Numbered from the stretch's first letter, positions 1 to 10,664 are shown. The stretch is DNA of 64,000 nt from Oleiagrimonas citrea (GCF_012395255.1 NZ_JAAZQD010000003.1:310001-374000), one strand, 5' to 3'. Notes: a model not told the origin generated them from the letters alone. Made by a program: numbers and translations.

Positions 1-663
1 CTTGCCCGGCAGGTCCGAATACACGCCGCCGACGGACGCCTGCACGGTGACCGGCTTGTCGAACAGCAGCGGCGTGCGGGTGATGATGTTGACCGTGCCG
101 GCGCTGCCGCCTTCCTGCAGTTTGGCCTCGGAGCTCTTGTGCACCACGACTTCGCTGACGATTTCGGCCGGCAGCAGGCTGTAGCTGACGCTGCGGCCGA
201 CGGTCTGGGTCTGGCTCAGCACGAACCAGTCGCCGGTACCGACGGTATGACCGTTGACCAGCGTCTGGGTCATGCTCGGGTTGGTGCCGCGCAGGCTGAC
301 GCGATCATTCTCGTCGAAGCCGCCCTCGCTGGCGCTGGCCGAGCTGATGTTCACGCCGGGTAGGCGCTGCAGCGTGTCGGCGACGTTCTTCGCCGGCAGC
401 TTGCCGATGTCCTCGGCGGTGACCACGTCGACATGGGAGACGGCATCGCGCTTCAGGTTCAGCGACTCGGCTTCCGAATCGCGGATACCGACGACCGTGA
501 CGGCCTGCAGCTCCTGGATGTGCTTCTTGGCTTTCTGCTGCGCACTCTGACTCGATGCATCGGTCTGCGCCCCCTGCGCACCGCTGTTCTGGGCCAGGGC
601 GGGTCCGGACAGCAGCAGCGCCGTCAGGATGCTCGCCGATAGGATGGTCTTGCGCTGGTTCAT
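1..663 (-). CDS. TonB-dependent receptor, N-terminal part (truncated by window edge)
   Basis: Only the first 221 codons lie in the window; the gene continues beyond position 1. The start is the ATG at 663-661, preceded by a strong GGAGGGGAG ribosome site. The protein begins with a signal peptide (about residues 1-27, ending near ALAQ) and continues into a plug domain with LPAKNVADTLQRLPGV, a typical TBDR plug signature, then SLRGTNPSMTQTLVNG. Such outer-membrane receptors import oligosaccharides or siderophores with TonB energy. It lies 94 bp downstream of the glucokinase gene on the same strand, so it is probably the outer-membrane arm of that sugar locus. The substrate cannot be read from this fragment; glucose, a glucoside or N-acetylglucosamine oligomers are all possible. 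Confidence 0.9.
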   Translation of the reverse strand, partial: MNQRKTILSASILTALLLSGPALAQNSGAQGAQTDASSQSAQQKAKKHIQELQAVTVVGIRDSEAESLNLKRDAVSHVDVVTAEDIGKLPAKNVADTLQRLPGVNISSASASEGGFDENDRVSLRGTNPSMTQTLVNGHTVGTGDWFVLSQTQTVGRSVSYSLLPAEIVSEVVVHKSSEAKLQEGGSAGTVNIITRTPLLFDKPVTVQASVGGVYSDLPGK

Positions 664-757
664 GATCTCCCCTCCAAGTGGTTTTTTTGCTGCTTTGTCG
701 GACCCCCGCGACGGCTGTCTCCGCGGCCGGTCCCAATCAAGTGGACGAACCCGGTGC

Positions 758-1783
758 TCAGCCCCCGTCCTGGTGATCGAGATACCAGCCGGCGGCACCG
801 ATGACGCCGAGCTGGCCGTGCTCCATCAAACGAATCGGCACGCGTTGCAGGAACGCGCGCATGCGGCCCTTGTCGAGAAAGCGTTCAACGAAGGTGCTGC
901 GTGCCAGATAACTGCGGATCTGCGGCAGGATGCCGCCGGCCAGCCAGATGCCGCCGCTGGCGCCGTAGAGCATGGCGAGGTCGCCGACGAAGCTGCCGAG
1001 CAGGGCGCAGAACACGTCCAGCGTCTGCCTTGCTTCGTCATCGCTGCCTTGCAGCGCCGCCTCGGTGATCTGTTCGGGCCGTTCCAGTCTGCAGGGCATC
1101 GCGCGCAGCGTGCACAGCGCCTGATAGAGGCGCAGCAGGCCGGGGCCGGACAGCACATGTTCGTAGGAGACGTGGCGATACCGGCTTTCCATCACGCCGA
1201 GGATCCCGATCTCCAGTTCTCCGCGCGGCGCCAGAGCAATCTGGCCGGCCTCCGTGGGCAGCACCAGCGGCTGGGGCTGCATCGGAAGGATGGCGGCCGA
1301 GCCCAGTCCGGTGCCCGGCCCCACGACGACTTGCGGGCCGGTTTTTTCGGGCAGCGGCGCGTCGGTCAGGGCCAGCGTCGCCGATGGCTCGATGTACTGC
1401 GTGGCGTAGGCGACGGCTTCGAAATCGTTGATCAGCGAGAGGTCGGCGAGGCCCAGCGCATCGCGCAGTTCATTCACTGCGACTCGCCACGGCAGGTTGT
1501 CGTTGACCACGACGCCGTCGATGGCGTAGCCGGCGCAGGCGAGGGCGCCGTGCGTGATCGCCGCATCCTCATGGCGCGACAGGAAGTCGCGCAGGATGGC
1601 GTCGAGACTCTCGTGCTCGGCGCAGACGTACTTGCGGTAGTCCAGTACGGCGACACGGCCGCTTTCGCTGCCGCCGCGCACCAGGCCGATGCGTGCATGG
1701 GTGCCGCCGACGTCTGCCGCGATGAAGGCCCGGGCGGCGTTGTCCACCGCTGGCATGACCGGCTGGCTTGCAAATTGCCCCAC
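758..1783 (-). CDS. glk: Glucokinase, bacterial Glk family
   Basis: A 341-residue cytoplasmic sugar kinase that phosphorylates free glucose with ATP. The N-terminal phosphate-binding motif FIAADVGGTHARIGLV (about residues 20-35), LINDFEAVAYA (sugar site region) and VVVGPGTGLGSA mark the Glk family (ROK-independent, PF02685 type). Length is normal. It is the first gene leftward from a regulatory region with two LacI-type operators, opposite a FucP-type sugar permease, and precedes a TonB-dependent receptor gene. The arrangement suggests receptor, permease and kinase for one sugar, feeding glucose 6-phosphate to the Entner-Doudoroff operon at 4916-9720. The start could be a few codons downstream. 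Confidence 0.93.
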   Translation of the reverse strand: MGQFASQPVMPAVDNAARAFIAADVGGTHARIGLVRGGSESGRVAVLDYRKYVCAEHESLDAILRDFLSRHEDAAITHGALACAGYAIDGVVVNDNLPWRVAVNELRDALGLADLSLINDFEAVAYATQYIEPSATLALTDAPLPEKTGPQVVVGPGTGLGSAAILPMQPQPLVLPTEAGQIALAPRGELEIGILGVMESRYRHVSYEHVLSGPGLLRLYQALCTLRAMPCRLERPEQITEAALQGSDDEARQTLDVFCALLGSFVGDLAMLYGASGGIWLAGGILPQIRSYLARSTFVERFLDKGRMRAFLQRVPIRLMEHGQLGVIGAAGWYLDHQDGG

Positions 1784-1862
1784 GCGATGTCCTCCCCGTG
1801 ACTCTTTGCGTGTGCCGCGTATCGCTGATGATGCGCGGAGTGGGCCGAGTGTTGCGGAATGA

Positions 1863-1876
1863 TGACAACGTTGTCA
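1863..1876. promoter_or_regulatory. LacI-family operator, perfect palindrome
   Basis: TGACAACGTTGTCA is a perfect 14-bp palindrome 80 bp upstream of the glucokinase start, in the 361-bp divergent region 1784-2144. A central CG and TGACA arms are typical of LacI-family operators in xanthomonads. A LacI-family gene lies at 3517-4545, so local control is the simplest inference. Confidence 0.75.
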
Positions 1877-2082
1877 AGCATGTGCTTCGAGAGTCATGAA
1901 GTCGGGCTTCCCGGCGGGATGATGCGAATCATTCGGTTTCGCTCAGCAGGCTGGTTTCGCTCTGGATCAGGCTCGCTTTGCCGGTCATGGCCAGTCATGA
2001 AAGGGTTTTCGTGGCATGTCGGGTTCGACGGAGTGATCCGCTCTTCGCGTTCGAAGGGCGAAAGCACTTGACGGCGCACGAT

Positions 2083-2094
2083 GACAACGTTAAT
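2083..2094. promoter_or_regulatory. Second LacI-type operator, imperfect
   Basis: TGACAACGTTAA shares the left ten bases with the palindrome at 1863-1876 but has a degraded right arm. It lies about 50 bp upstream of the permease start at 2145, where a repressor would block that promoter. The pair would let one regulator control both divergent transcripts. I see no other gene or structure in 1877-2082. Confidence 0.6.
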
Positions 2095-2144
2095 CCTGAT
2101 GCGGCTAGATCGGACATTCCGATCGTGGGAGGGGAGTGCATTTC

Positions 2145-3452
2145 ATGACGGGCAATGTCCAGGGCGGCCGCGGCAGCCATTACGCGATGTCGATGTTCAT
2201 CATCGGCGTGCTGTTCTTCATCTTCGGTTTCGTCACCTGGCTCAACGGGCCGCTGACGATCTTCGTGAAGCTGGCCTTCAATCTGGACGACGTCAGCGCG
2301 TTCCTGATTCCGGTGGCGTTCTACGTGTCGTATTTCGTCTGGGCGCTGCCCGGCGCGGCGGTGCTCAAGCGCACTGGCATGAAGCGGGGCATGGCGCTCG
2401 GGCTGTTCGTGATGGCGATCGGCGCGGTGCTGTTCGGTCAGTTCATCGACTGGCGCATGTATCCGGGTGCGCTGGTGGGGTTGTTCGTGATCGGCGCGGG
2501 CCTGTCCCTGCTGCAGACCGCTTCCAATCCCTACGTCAGCATTCTCGGCCCTATCGATAGCGCGGCGCAGCGCGTGGCGATCATGGGCATCTGCAACAAG
2601 GTCGCGGGCGCGCTCGCGCCGCTGGTGTTTGGTGCGCTCGTGCTCAGTGGCATCGGTGACTTCGAAGCCAAGGTGAAGGCCGCGCCGACGCCGCAGGATG
2701 CCGCACGGATGCTTGATGCGTTCGTGTCGCGCGTGTACTGGCCGTACATGGTGATGGCCGCGATCATGGCCGTGCTGGCGATCTGGGTGGTGCGTTCGTC
2801 GCTACCGGAGATCAAGCCATCCGGCGACAACCGCGAGGACGCGGCGCATGCCGGCCGCAGCATCTTCAGCTTCCCGCATCTGTGGTTGGGCGTGCTGTGC
2901 CTGTTCATTTACGTCGGCATGGAGGTGATGGCCGGCGACGCCATTGGCATCTACGGACAGGCGCTGGGGCTGCCGCTGGATGCGGTCAAGCACTTCACCT
3001 CGTTCACCATGCTGGCGATGCTGGTCGGCTACGTGGCCGGACTGGTGCTGATCCCGCGCTTCATCTCGCAGCAGAGCTATCTGGCCGTGTCGGCGGTGCT
3101 GGGCGTGCTGTTCGCCTTCGGCGCCTATGCGACGCAGGGCTATGCGTCGGTGGCTTTCGTCGCCGCGCTGGGCTTCGCCAACGCGATGATGTGGCCGGCG
3201 ATCTTCCCGCTGGCGATCAAGCGGCTGGGCAGCCACACCGAGTTCGGTTCGGCGCTGCTCATCATGGGCATCATGGGCGGCGCGCTGATTCCGCAGGTCT
3301 TCGTGCATCTGAAGGAGCACATCGACTTCCAGTTGGCATTCCTGCTGGTGATGGTGCCGGGCTACTTGTACATCCTGTTCTACGGCCTGCGCGGGCATCG
3401 CGTCGGCCAGCAGGAGACGGCCCCCGTGTTGGCCGCGGACACCATGCAGTAA
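2145..3452 (+). CDS. FucP/GluP-type sugar:H+ symporter (MFS)
   Basis: A polytopic inner-membrane carrier of 435 residues with about 12 hydrophobic segments. FVTWLNGPLT near the N-terminus and LLQTASNPYVSILGP in the fourth to fifth helix region are signatures of the FucP/GluP/NagP branch, which takes up fucose, glucose/galactose or N-acetylglucosamine. The ATG at 2145 is chosen because GGGAGGGGAG lies 8 bp upstream; a GTG at 2136 in frame overlaps that site. The gene is divergent from glk and followed 64 bp later by the LacI regulator. The substrate is inferred as glucose from the glucokinase partner, but N-acetylglucosamine is not excluded. Confidence 0.88.
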   Translation: MTGNVQGGRGSHYAMSMFIIGVLFFIFGFVTWLNGPLTIFVKLAFNLDDVSAFLIPVAFYVSYFVWALPGAAVLKRTGMKRGMALGLFVMAIGAVLFGQFIDWRMYPGALVGLFVIGAGLSLLQTASNPYVSILGPIDSAAQRVAIMGICNKVAGALAPLVFGALVLSGIGDFEAKVKAAPTPQDAARMLDAFVSRVYWPYMVMAAIMAVLAIWVVRSSLPEIKPSGDNREDAAHAGRSIFSFPHLWLGVLCLFIYVGMEVMAGDAIGIYGQALGLPLDAVKHFTSFTMLAMLVGYVAGLVLIPRFISQQSYLAVSAVLGVLFAFGAYATQGYASVAFVAALGFANAMMWPAIFPLAIKRLGSHTEFGSALLIMGIMGGALIPQVFVHLKEHIDFQLAFLLVMVPGYLYILFYGLRGHRVGQQETAPVLAADTMQ

Positions 3453-3516
3453 ACTGCGTCTGGCACTGTTCCGACGTCGGGAGCAGTGTCCCGATCACCA
3501 TCGATAAGGAGTCCGG

Positions 3517-4545
3517 GTGCCAGCCACCATCAAAGACGTTGCCGAGCGCGCCGGGGTCTCGCTGAAGACGGTTTCGCGCGTGATCAACCACGAAGCGTCG
3601 GTCCAGGACGACACGCGGGCGCGCGTTCAAAAGGCCATCGAGGAGCTGAACTATCAGCCGGACCTGTCCGCGCGCAGCCTTCGCGGTGCGCGCAACTTCG
3701 CGTTGGGGCTGGTCTACGACAACCCGAATCCGTACTACATCATCGCGGTGCAGAACGGCGCGTTGTCGGTGTGTCGCGAGATGGGTTTCGGCCTGCAGAT
3801 TCATCCCTGCGACTCCACCGCGCCGAAGCTGGCGCAGGAACTGACGGATTTGGCGCATCGCTCGCGCCTGGCGGGGCTGGTGCTGGCGCCGCCGATGTCG
3901 GAAGACCCGAAACTGATTCGCCATCTGGCCAAGGCTGGGGTGCACTTCGTGCGCATTCTGTCGGCCGCCGAAGATCCGGACGATGGCTATCCGTGCGTGT
4001 TCATCGACGACCGCGATGCGGCCTACGACATTACCGAACATCTGATCCAGCTCGGGCACACCCGCATCGGCTTCCTCTGGGGTGGCGAGGAGCATCGTTC
4101 CAGTCCGGAGCGCTACAAGGGCTACGCCGATGCGCTGAAGGACTACGGCATCGAGCAGGACAGAAAGCTGGTCGTGAAGGGCGACTATTCCTTCGACGAC
4201 GGTTTCCGCGGCGCGCGCAAGCTGCTGGCGCTGAAGGAGCCGCCGACGGCGATCTTCGGTTCCAACGACGAGATCGCGGCCGGTGTGCTGGCGGCGGCGA
4301 AGTCGGCGGGCATGGACGTGCCCTACGATCTGTCGATTGCGGGCTTCGAGGACAGTCCGTTTTCCAAGCAGTCCTGGCCGGCGCTGACCACGGCGCGGCA
4401 GGCCACCGACGAGATCGCGCAGCACGCCACGCGTCTGTTGATCGCGCAGTTGCAGAAGAACGGCCGCTTCGAGGTGCACAACGAGGGCTTCAGCCCCGAG
4501 CTGGTAGTGCGCGGTTCCACCGCGCCGCCGCGGCCGCGCAAATAA
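3517..4545 (+). CDS. LacI-family transcriptional regulator
   Basis: A 342-residue repressor-type protein. The N-terminal helix-turn-helix ATIKDVAERAGVSLKTVSRV (residues 3-22) is the LacI recognition element, followed by the hinge and a periplasmic-binding-protein-like sensor domain (about 60-330) with IFGSNDEIAAGVLAAA near residue 245. Start is GTG with AAGGAG 6 bp upstream. It follows the FucP-type permease and probably binds the TGACAACGTT sites at 1863 and 2083, controlling uptake and glucokinase genes. The effector sugar is not deducible from sequence alone. Confidence 0.93.
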   Translation: MPATIKDVAERAGVSLKTVSRVINHEASVQDDTRARVQKAIEELNYQPDLSARSLRGARNFALGLVYDNPNPYYIIAVQNGALSVCREMGFGLQIHPCDSTAPKLAQELTDLAHRSRLAGLVLAPPMSEDPKLIRHLAKAGVHFVRILSAAEDPDDGYPCVFIDDRDAAYDITEHLIQLGHTRIGFLWGGEEHRSSPERYKGYADALKDYGIEQDRKLVVKGDYSFDDGFRGARKLLALKEPPTAIFGSNDEIAAGVLAAAKSAGMDVPYDLSIAGFEDSPFSKQSWPALTTARQATDEIAQHATRLLIAQLQKNGRFEVHNEGFSPELVVRGSTAPPRPRK

Positions 4546-4619
4546 GTCGGTAGCCAGGCCGATCGGTGCGTTCCGGCGCGCATGTCCCTTGCGTCTCTGC
4601 CGACACGCTGCCTACCTCC

Positions 4620-4698
4620 GTCATCCCGGCGCAAGCCGGGACCCAGTGACTTCCCCGGGGAGCAGCAGGCGCTGGATTCCTGCTTGCGCAGGAATGAT
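4620..4698. repeat. Dispersed palindromic repeat, copy 1
   Basis: The unit begins GTCATCCCGGCGCAAGCCGG, continues with ACCCAGTGACTT and ends TGGATTCCTGC...GGAATGAT. Inverted ends can form a stem. This REP-like element is common in xanthomonad genomes. It lies in the gene-free stretch 4546-4915, downstream of lacI and convergent to eda. Confidence 0.8.
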
Positions 4699-4802
4699 GG
4701 TCGTGTGGTTTTTCCGAGTCTTGGGGCGTCTGTCGAGAGGCGTTGGTCGCGCGCATCCGGTGTGCCCATCGCCGCGCTGACGCCGATCTTTCATACGGGT
4801 GC

Positions 4803-4886
4803 GTCATCCCGGCGGAAGTTGGGACCCAGTGACTTTCCCGGCGAGCATCAAGGCGTTGGATTCCTGTTTGCACAGGCAGTGTGACG
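4803..4886. repeat. Dispersed palindromic repeat, copy 2 (degenerate)
   Basis: A second copy in the same orientation, 183 bp after the first: GTCATCCCGGCGGAAGTTGG, then ACCCAGTGACTT and TTGGATTCCTGTTTGCACAG. Several substitutions break the stem relative to copy 1. I see no coding signal between the two copies. Confidence 0.75.
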
Positions 4887-4915
4887 ATGCGGCTGTTGGC
4901 GGTTTCGCACGTTGT

Positions 4916-5557
4916 CTAGTGCAGTGTGGCTGCATCCCGCGCCAGCTGCTCGATGGCGTTCCAGTCGCCGGCGGCGACGAGGTCGCGTGGGGTCAGCCAG
5001 GAGCCGCCGACGCAGATCACGTTGGACAGCGACAGGTAGTCGCGGGCGTTCTTCGTGCTGACGCCGCCGGTGGGGCAGAAGCGGATGCCCGGCAGCGGGC
5101 CGCCGAGCGAGCGCAGCATCGCCGTGCCGCCGGCGGCTTCGGCGGGGAAGAATTTCTGCAGTGTGTAGCCGCGTTCGAGAAGAATCATCGCCTCGCTGGC
5201 GCTGGCGGCGCCGGGGAGCAGGGGGACGGACTGCTCCTCGGCGGCATCGAGCAACGCGGGTGTGCTGCCGGGCGAGACGATGAAAGTGGCGCCGGCTTGG
5301 ACGGCGTTGTCCAGGTCAGCGGGATTCAGGATGGTGCCGGCGCCGACGTGCGCGCCTTCGACTTCGGCGGCGATGGCGCGGATGGCGTCGAGCGCCGCCG
5401 GCGTGCGCAGTGTGACTTCGATGGCCGGTGCGCCGCCGGCGACCAGTGCGCGCGCCAGCGGCACGGCCTGGGCGGCGTCCTCGATCACCACTACTGGCAC
5501 CACGGGGCCGAGGGTGAGGGTGGCTTCGAGCTGGGCGATGCGGTTGTTCATGGTCAT
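4916..5557 (-). CDS. eda: KDPG aldolase (2-dehydro-3-deoxy-phosphogluconate aldolase)
   Basis: A 213-residue TIM-barrel aldolase that cleaves KDPG to pyruvate and glyceraldehyde 3-phosphate, the last step of the Entner-Doudoroff pathway. Seen: [20 protein letters not shown], the [11 protein letters not shown] strand with the Glu of the active site, GAGTILNP, and FFPAEAAGG carrying the Schiff-base lysine in LQKFFPA. Last gene of zwf-pgl-edd-eda. No clear ribosome site precedes either ATG (5557 or 5551); MTMNNR or MNNR are equally possible starts. Confidence 0.95.
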   Translation of the reverse strand: MTMNNRIAQLEATLTLGPVVPVVVIEDAAQAVPLARALVAGGAPAIEVTLRTPAALDAIRAIAAEVEGAHVGAGTILNPADLDNAVQAGATFIVSPGSTPALLDAAEEQSVPLLPGAASASEAMILLERGYTLQKFFPAEAAGGTAMLRSLGGPLPGIRFCPTGGVSTKNARDYLSLSNVICVGGSWLTPRDLVAAGDWNAIEQLARDAATLH

Positions 5558-5589
5558 GGCGTCGTGTCGTGTCGAAATCGGAATGGGCA

Positions 5590-7434
<1,845 letters not shown>

Positions 7435-7497
7435 GGCGTGTCTCATTTCATGCGTGTCGCGCAGCGTCGGCGGTGCGGCGCGCGGTTCGGTATCGGG

Positions 7498-8232
7498 TCA
7501 GGGGCACCAGTAGGTCTGCAGGTCGGGCGCGTGCTGCAGCACAGCGCCGATCGGCAGCTCCGCGTCATCCATGGCCTGTTCCAGCACGCGGCGCTTGGCG
7601 TCGCCCTCGATCAGCAGGTAGAGGGCGCGCGCCTGGACCAGGACGGGAAGGCTCAGAGTGATGCGCGGTTCGTCCGCGCCGGGTGCACGCATGGGCAGTA
7701 CCCGCGCGGAGCCGTTCGGGTCCAGCGCCTGGCGCAGGTGATCGCCTTCGGGGAAGAAGGAGGCGGTATGGCCGTCCTCGCCCATGCCGAGCACGACCAC
7801 GTCCAGCGGCAGGTCCAGCGCGTCGAGGCGAGCCGCCACGCGCGGCAGGCCGTTCTCCGGCGTCGGTGCGTGTGCATACAGCGGCAAGAACTGCGCCTGG
7901 GCCGCCGGTCCGTGCAGCAGGTGCTTGCGCAGCAGGCCGGCATTGGAGCGCGGATGTTCCGGCGGCACCCAGCGTTCGTCGACCAGGGTCACGACGACCT
8001 TGCTCCAATCCAGCGCGCAGCGCGCGAGCTGCTCCATGAAGCGTTTCGGCGTGCTGCCGCCAGATAGCGCCATGCCGGCTTGGCCGCGCGCGTCGATGGC
8101 GACGCGCAGGTCACGCGCCACGGTTTCGGCCAGCGCCTGGGCCAGCTGTTCGGCATGCTCGCTGGTGTGCCACGACAGGGCAGCGCTCCCCTCAGGGGGC
8201 GTGGCATCCGGTGTCGGCGAGTGTGTGTTCAT
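7498..8232 (-). CDS. pgl: 6-phosphogluconolactonase
   Basis: A 244-residue cytoplasmic lactonase of the DevB/Pgl family that hydrolyses 6-phosphogluconolactone. ALSGGSTPKRFMEQLA (phosphate loop), VTLVDERWVPPEHPRSN and LGMGEDGHTASFFP (catalytic region) are all intact. It lies 6 bp downstream of zwf and upstream of edd, giving the pathway order zwf-pgl-edd-eda. Confidence 0.95.
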   Translation of the reverse strand: MNTHSPTPDATPPEGSAALSWHTSEHAEQLAQALAETVARDLRVAIDARGQAGMALSGGSTPKRFMEQLARCALDWSKVVVTLVDERWVPPEHPRSNAGLLRKHLLHGPAAQAQFLPLYAHAPTPENGLPRVAARLDALDLPLDVVVLGMGEDGHTASFFPEGDHLRQALDPNGSARVLPMRAPGADEPRITLSLPVLVQARALYLLIEGDAKRRVLEQAMDDAELPIGAVLQHAPDLQTYWCP

Positions 8233-8238
8233 CGCGGT

Positions 8239-9720
8239 CTACTGTCCGTCTCCGTCGTGCCAGGTGCGTCCGTCGCGCTCGATCAGGGCGACCGATGCGC
8301 TCGGTCCCCAGGTGCCGGCGGCGTACGGACGCGGCGAATTGTTGCTGTTTTCCCAGGCCGCCAGGATCGGGTCGATCCAGCGCCATGCGGCCTCGACCTC
8401 GTCGCGGCGCATGAACAGGGTCAGATTGCCGCGTACCACGTCCAACAGCAGGCGCTCATACGCGTCCGGCTGCTGCACGCCGAAGGCCTCGGCGAAGCTC
8501 ATGTCCAGCGGCACTGCCTGCAGGCGCAGGCCGCCGGGGCCGGGGTACTTGGCCATCAGCCACAGCTTCACGCCTTCGTCCGGCTGCAGGCGCAGCACCA
8601 GCTTGTTGGCGCGGATCGCGCCGCTGCCGGCTTCGAAGATGGAGTAGGGGATGTCGCGGAAATGGATGACAATCTCCGACACGCGGTCGGGCATGCGCTT
8701 GCCCGTGCGCAGGTAGAACGGCACGCCGGCCCAGCGCCAGTTGCAGACCTGGGCCTTCAGCGCGACGAAGGTCTCGGTGTCGGAGGATGGCTGGCCCAGG
8801 TCCTCGAGGTAGCCCGGCGCCGAGCCGCCGTTGGCTGCGCCGGCGCGGTACTGGCCGCGGACGGTGGTCTGGGCGGCGTTCTCCGCATTGATCGGTTTCA
8901 GCGTGTGCAGGACCTTGAGCTTCTCGTCGCGCACCGCATCCGAATCCAGCGAGGCGGGCGGCTCCATGGCTACCATGCACAGCAGCTGCAGCAAGTGGTT
9001 CTGCACCATGTCGCGCAGTGCGCCGGCGGTGTCGTAGTACGGGCCGCGCTGCTCGACGCCGACGGTCTCGGCCACGGTGATCTGCACATGGTCGATGTGC
9101 GCGGCATTCCACAGCGGCTCGAACAAGACATTGGCGAAGCGCAGCGCCAGCAGGTTCTGCACCGTTTCCTTGCCCAGGTAGTGGTCGATGCGGAAGATCT
9201 GGTTCTCCGCGAACACGGCGCCGACGGCATCGTTGATCTCGGTCGCGCTGGCGAGATCGTGGCCGATCGGCTTCTCGATGACCACGCGTGCGCCATCGCC
9301 GTTCAGGCCGTGCTGGCGCAGGCGTTCGCAGATGTCGACGAAGATGCGCGGACTGGTGGACAGGTAGAACACCCGCACGTGGTCGTCGATGCGGGTCAGC
9401 TCGCGTGCGAAGTCGTCCCAGCCGTCGTCGCTGGTGGCGTCCAGCGGGTGGTAGCTGACCAGTTCCAGGAAGTCGTCGATCTTCGCGCCGAGGGCGTCGT
9501 CGCCGCCGACCGCTTTCTCCAGCGCCTCGCGCACGCGGTCGCGATATTCGCCGTCGGCCTGGTCCTCGCGGGCCACGCCGAGGATGCGACTCTGCAGGGG
9601 AATCTGCTCGTCGGCAAAGCGGCGGAACAGGGCGGGCAGCAGCTTGCGCATGGCCAGATCGCCGGTTCCACCGAAGATCACCAGGTCGAAGGCCGCAACG
9701 GGCTTGGCATGGGTGCTCAC
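8239..9720 (-). CDS. zwf: Glucose-6-phosphate 1-dehydrogenase
   Basis: A 493-residue enzyme oxidising glucose 6-phosphate to the lactone with NAD(P)+. Seen: the nucleotide-binding loop VIFGGTGDLAMRKLLPALF at the N-terminus and the active-site motif RIDHYLGKE with His at residue 180. Length fits the family. First gene of the Entner-Doudoroff operon. A GntR-type binding site lies 37-52 bp upstream of its start, suggesting that central glucose catabolism is co-regulated with the divergent N-acetylglucosamine operon. Confidence 0.97.
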   Translation of the reverse strand: MSTHAKPVAAFDLVIFGGTGDLAMRKLLPALFRRFADEQIPLQSRILGVAREDQADGEYRDRVREALEKAVGGDDALGAKIDDFLELVSYHPLDATSDDGWDDFARELTRIDDHVRVFYLSTSPRIFVDICERLRQHGLNGDGARVVIEKPIGHDLASATEINDAVGAVFAENQIFRIDHYLGKETVQNLLALRFANVLFEPLWNAAHIDHVQITVAETVGVEQRGPYYDTAGALRDMVQNHLLQLLCMVAMEPPASLDSDAVRDEKLKVLHTLKPINAENAAQTTVRGQYRAGAANGGSAPGYLEDLGQPSSDTETFVALKAQVCNWRWAGVPFYLRTGKRMPDRVSEIVIHFRDIPYSIFEAGSGAIRANKLVLRLQPDEGVKLWLMAKYPGPGGLRLQAVPLDMSFAEAFGVQQPDAYERLLLDVVRGNLTLFMRRDEVEAAWRWIDPILAAWENSNNSPRPYAAGTWGPSASVALIERDGRTWHDGDGQ

Positions 9721-9756
9721 GAAGTCGCCTCGTGGGAAGAATGCATGCGATTAGCA

Positions 9757-9772
9757 TACCACTACAAAACCA
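9757..9772 (-). promoter_or_regulatory. Putative GntR (NagQ-type) operator upstream of zwf
   Basis: Read on the minus strand the site is TGGTTTTGTAGTGGTA. Two TGGT elements are spaced by 11 bp, as in the site at 9827-9844. It lies just upstream of zwf. Assignment to the regulator encoded at 9854 is inferred from the matching second site and position. Confidence 0.5.
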
Positions 9773-9826
9773 CTTTGGCGCAAGTTACGGATTGGTTACG
9801 GTTACATGCTGTACCAGTTGCTTGAT

Positions 9827-9844
9827 TGGTATTGCACTGGTATT
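9827..9844 (+). promoter_or_regulatory. Putative GntR (NagQ-type) operator upstream of the regulator gene
   Basis: TGGTATTGCACTGGTATT contains a direct repeat of TGGTATT with 11-bp periodicity, one helical turn. It ends 9 bp before the ATG at 9854, so binding there would be autoregulatory. The minus-strand site at 9757-9772 has the same layout. Confidence 0.5.
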
Positions 9845-9853
9845 TTGGTTGGC

Positions 9854-10600
9854 ATGGAAAGCGCTCTGCTCGATGAATACCGGCGTCAGGCCGAGGACAC
9901 GCACGCCCCGGCGTATCTGCGCCTGCGCCGTGCGATCCGCACCAGTGTCGAACGCGGTGCGCTCGGCCCCGGCCACGCGTTGCCGAGCGAGCGTGAATTG
10001 GCACGTCACTTGGAACTGTCCCGTGTCACCGTGCGCAAGGCGTTGGCCGGACTGGTCGAGGATGGTGTGCTGACTCAGCGCCACGGCGCGGGCACGTTCG
10101 TCGCCGAGCGCATCGTCAAGCCGCTGTCGAAACTGACCAGCTTCACCGGCGATCTTCGCGCGCGCGGGTTGAATCCGCGTTCGGTGTTCATGGAGCGCGA
10201 GGTCGGCGAGGTCACGCCGGAAGAGGCCATGGCGCTCAATCTCTCGCCGGGCGCGCTGGTGGTGCGGCTGTACCGCCTGCGCTACGGCTCGGACGAACCG
10301 CTGGCGGTGGAGCGTAGCGCCATTCCGCACGACATCGTCAACGATCCCGAGATGATCGAGGACTCGCTCTACGAAGTGCTCGAGAAACTCGGCTGCCGTC
10401 CGGTGCGCGCGCTGCAGCGCCTGCGCGCGGTGAATTTCAACGCCGAACAGGCGCGTCTGCTGGATGTGCCCGAAGGCAGCGCCGGTCTGGCGCTGGAACG
10501 ACGCACCTTCATTGCCGACGGCCGCCTGGTCGAGTACACGCGCTCCTGGTACCGCGGCGATGCCTACGACTTCGTCGCCGAACTGCAGGGTGAATCATGA
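9854..10600 (+). CDS. GntR-family regulator, HutC subfamily (NagQ-like)
   Basis: A 248-residue regulator. N-terminal winged helix with PSERELARHLELSRVTVRKA and GVLTQRHGAGTFVAER (about residues 45-90), then a UTRA ligand domain (about 100-245) with LTSFTGDLRARGLNPRS and YTRSWYRGDAYDF. UTRA regulators of this branch usually sense a phosphorylated sugar. It heads the operon with the SIS deaminase and nagA, so glucosamine 6-phosphate or GlcNAc 6-phosphate is the likely effector. The longer in-frame start at 9806 would place the TGGTATT site inside the coding region; 9854 is preferred although no good ribosome site is visible. Confidence 0.88.
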   Translation: MESALLDEYRRQAEDTHAPAYLRLRRAIRTSVERGALGPGHALPSERELARHLELSRVTVRKALAGLVEDGVLTQRHGAGTFVAERIVKPLSKLTSFTGDLRARGLNPRSVFMEREVGEVTPEEAMALNLSPGALVVRLYRLRYGSDEPLAVERSAIPHDIVNDPEMIEDSLYEVLEKLGCRPVRALQRLRAVNFNAEQARLLDVPEGSAGLALERRTFIADGRLVEYTRSWYRGDAYDFVAELQGES

Positions 10601-10664
10601 ATCCGTCGACGCCCGCCTGCGTCGCCGCGCGCATCTGCGCGCCCGAATCGAGGACATCGATGCC

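Noticed and set aside
8080-9825. 581-codon plus-strand frame antisense to zwf
   Set aside because: Shadow frame; zwf on the other strand is certain.
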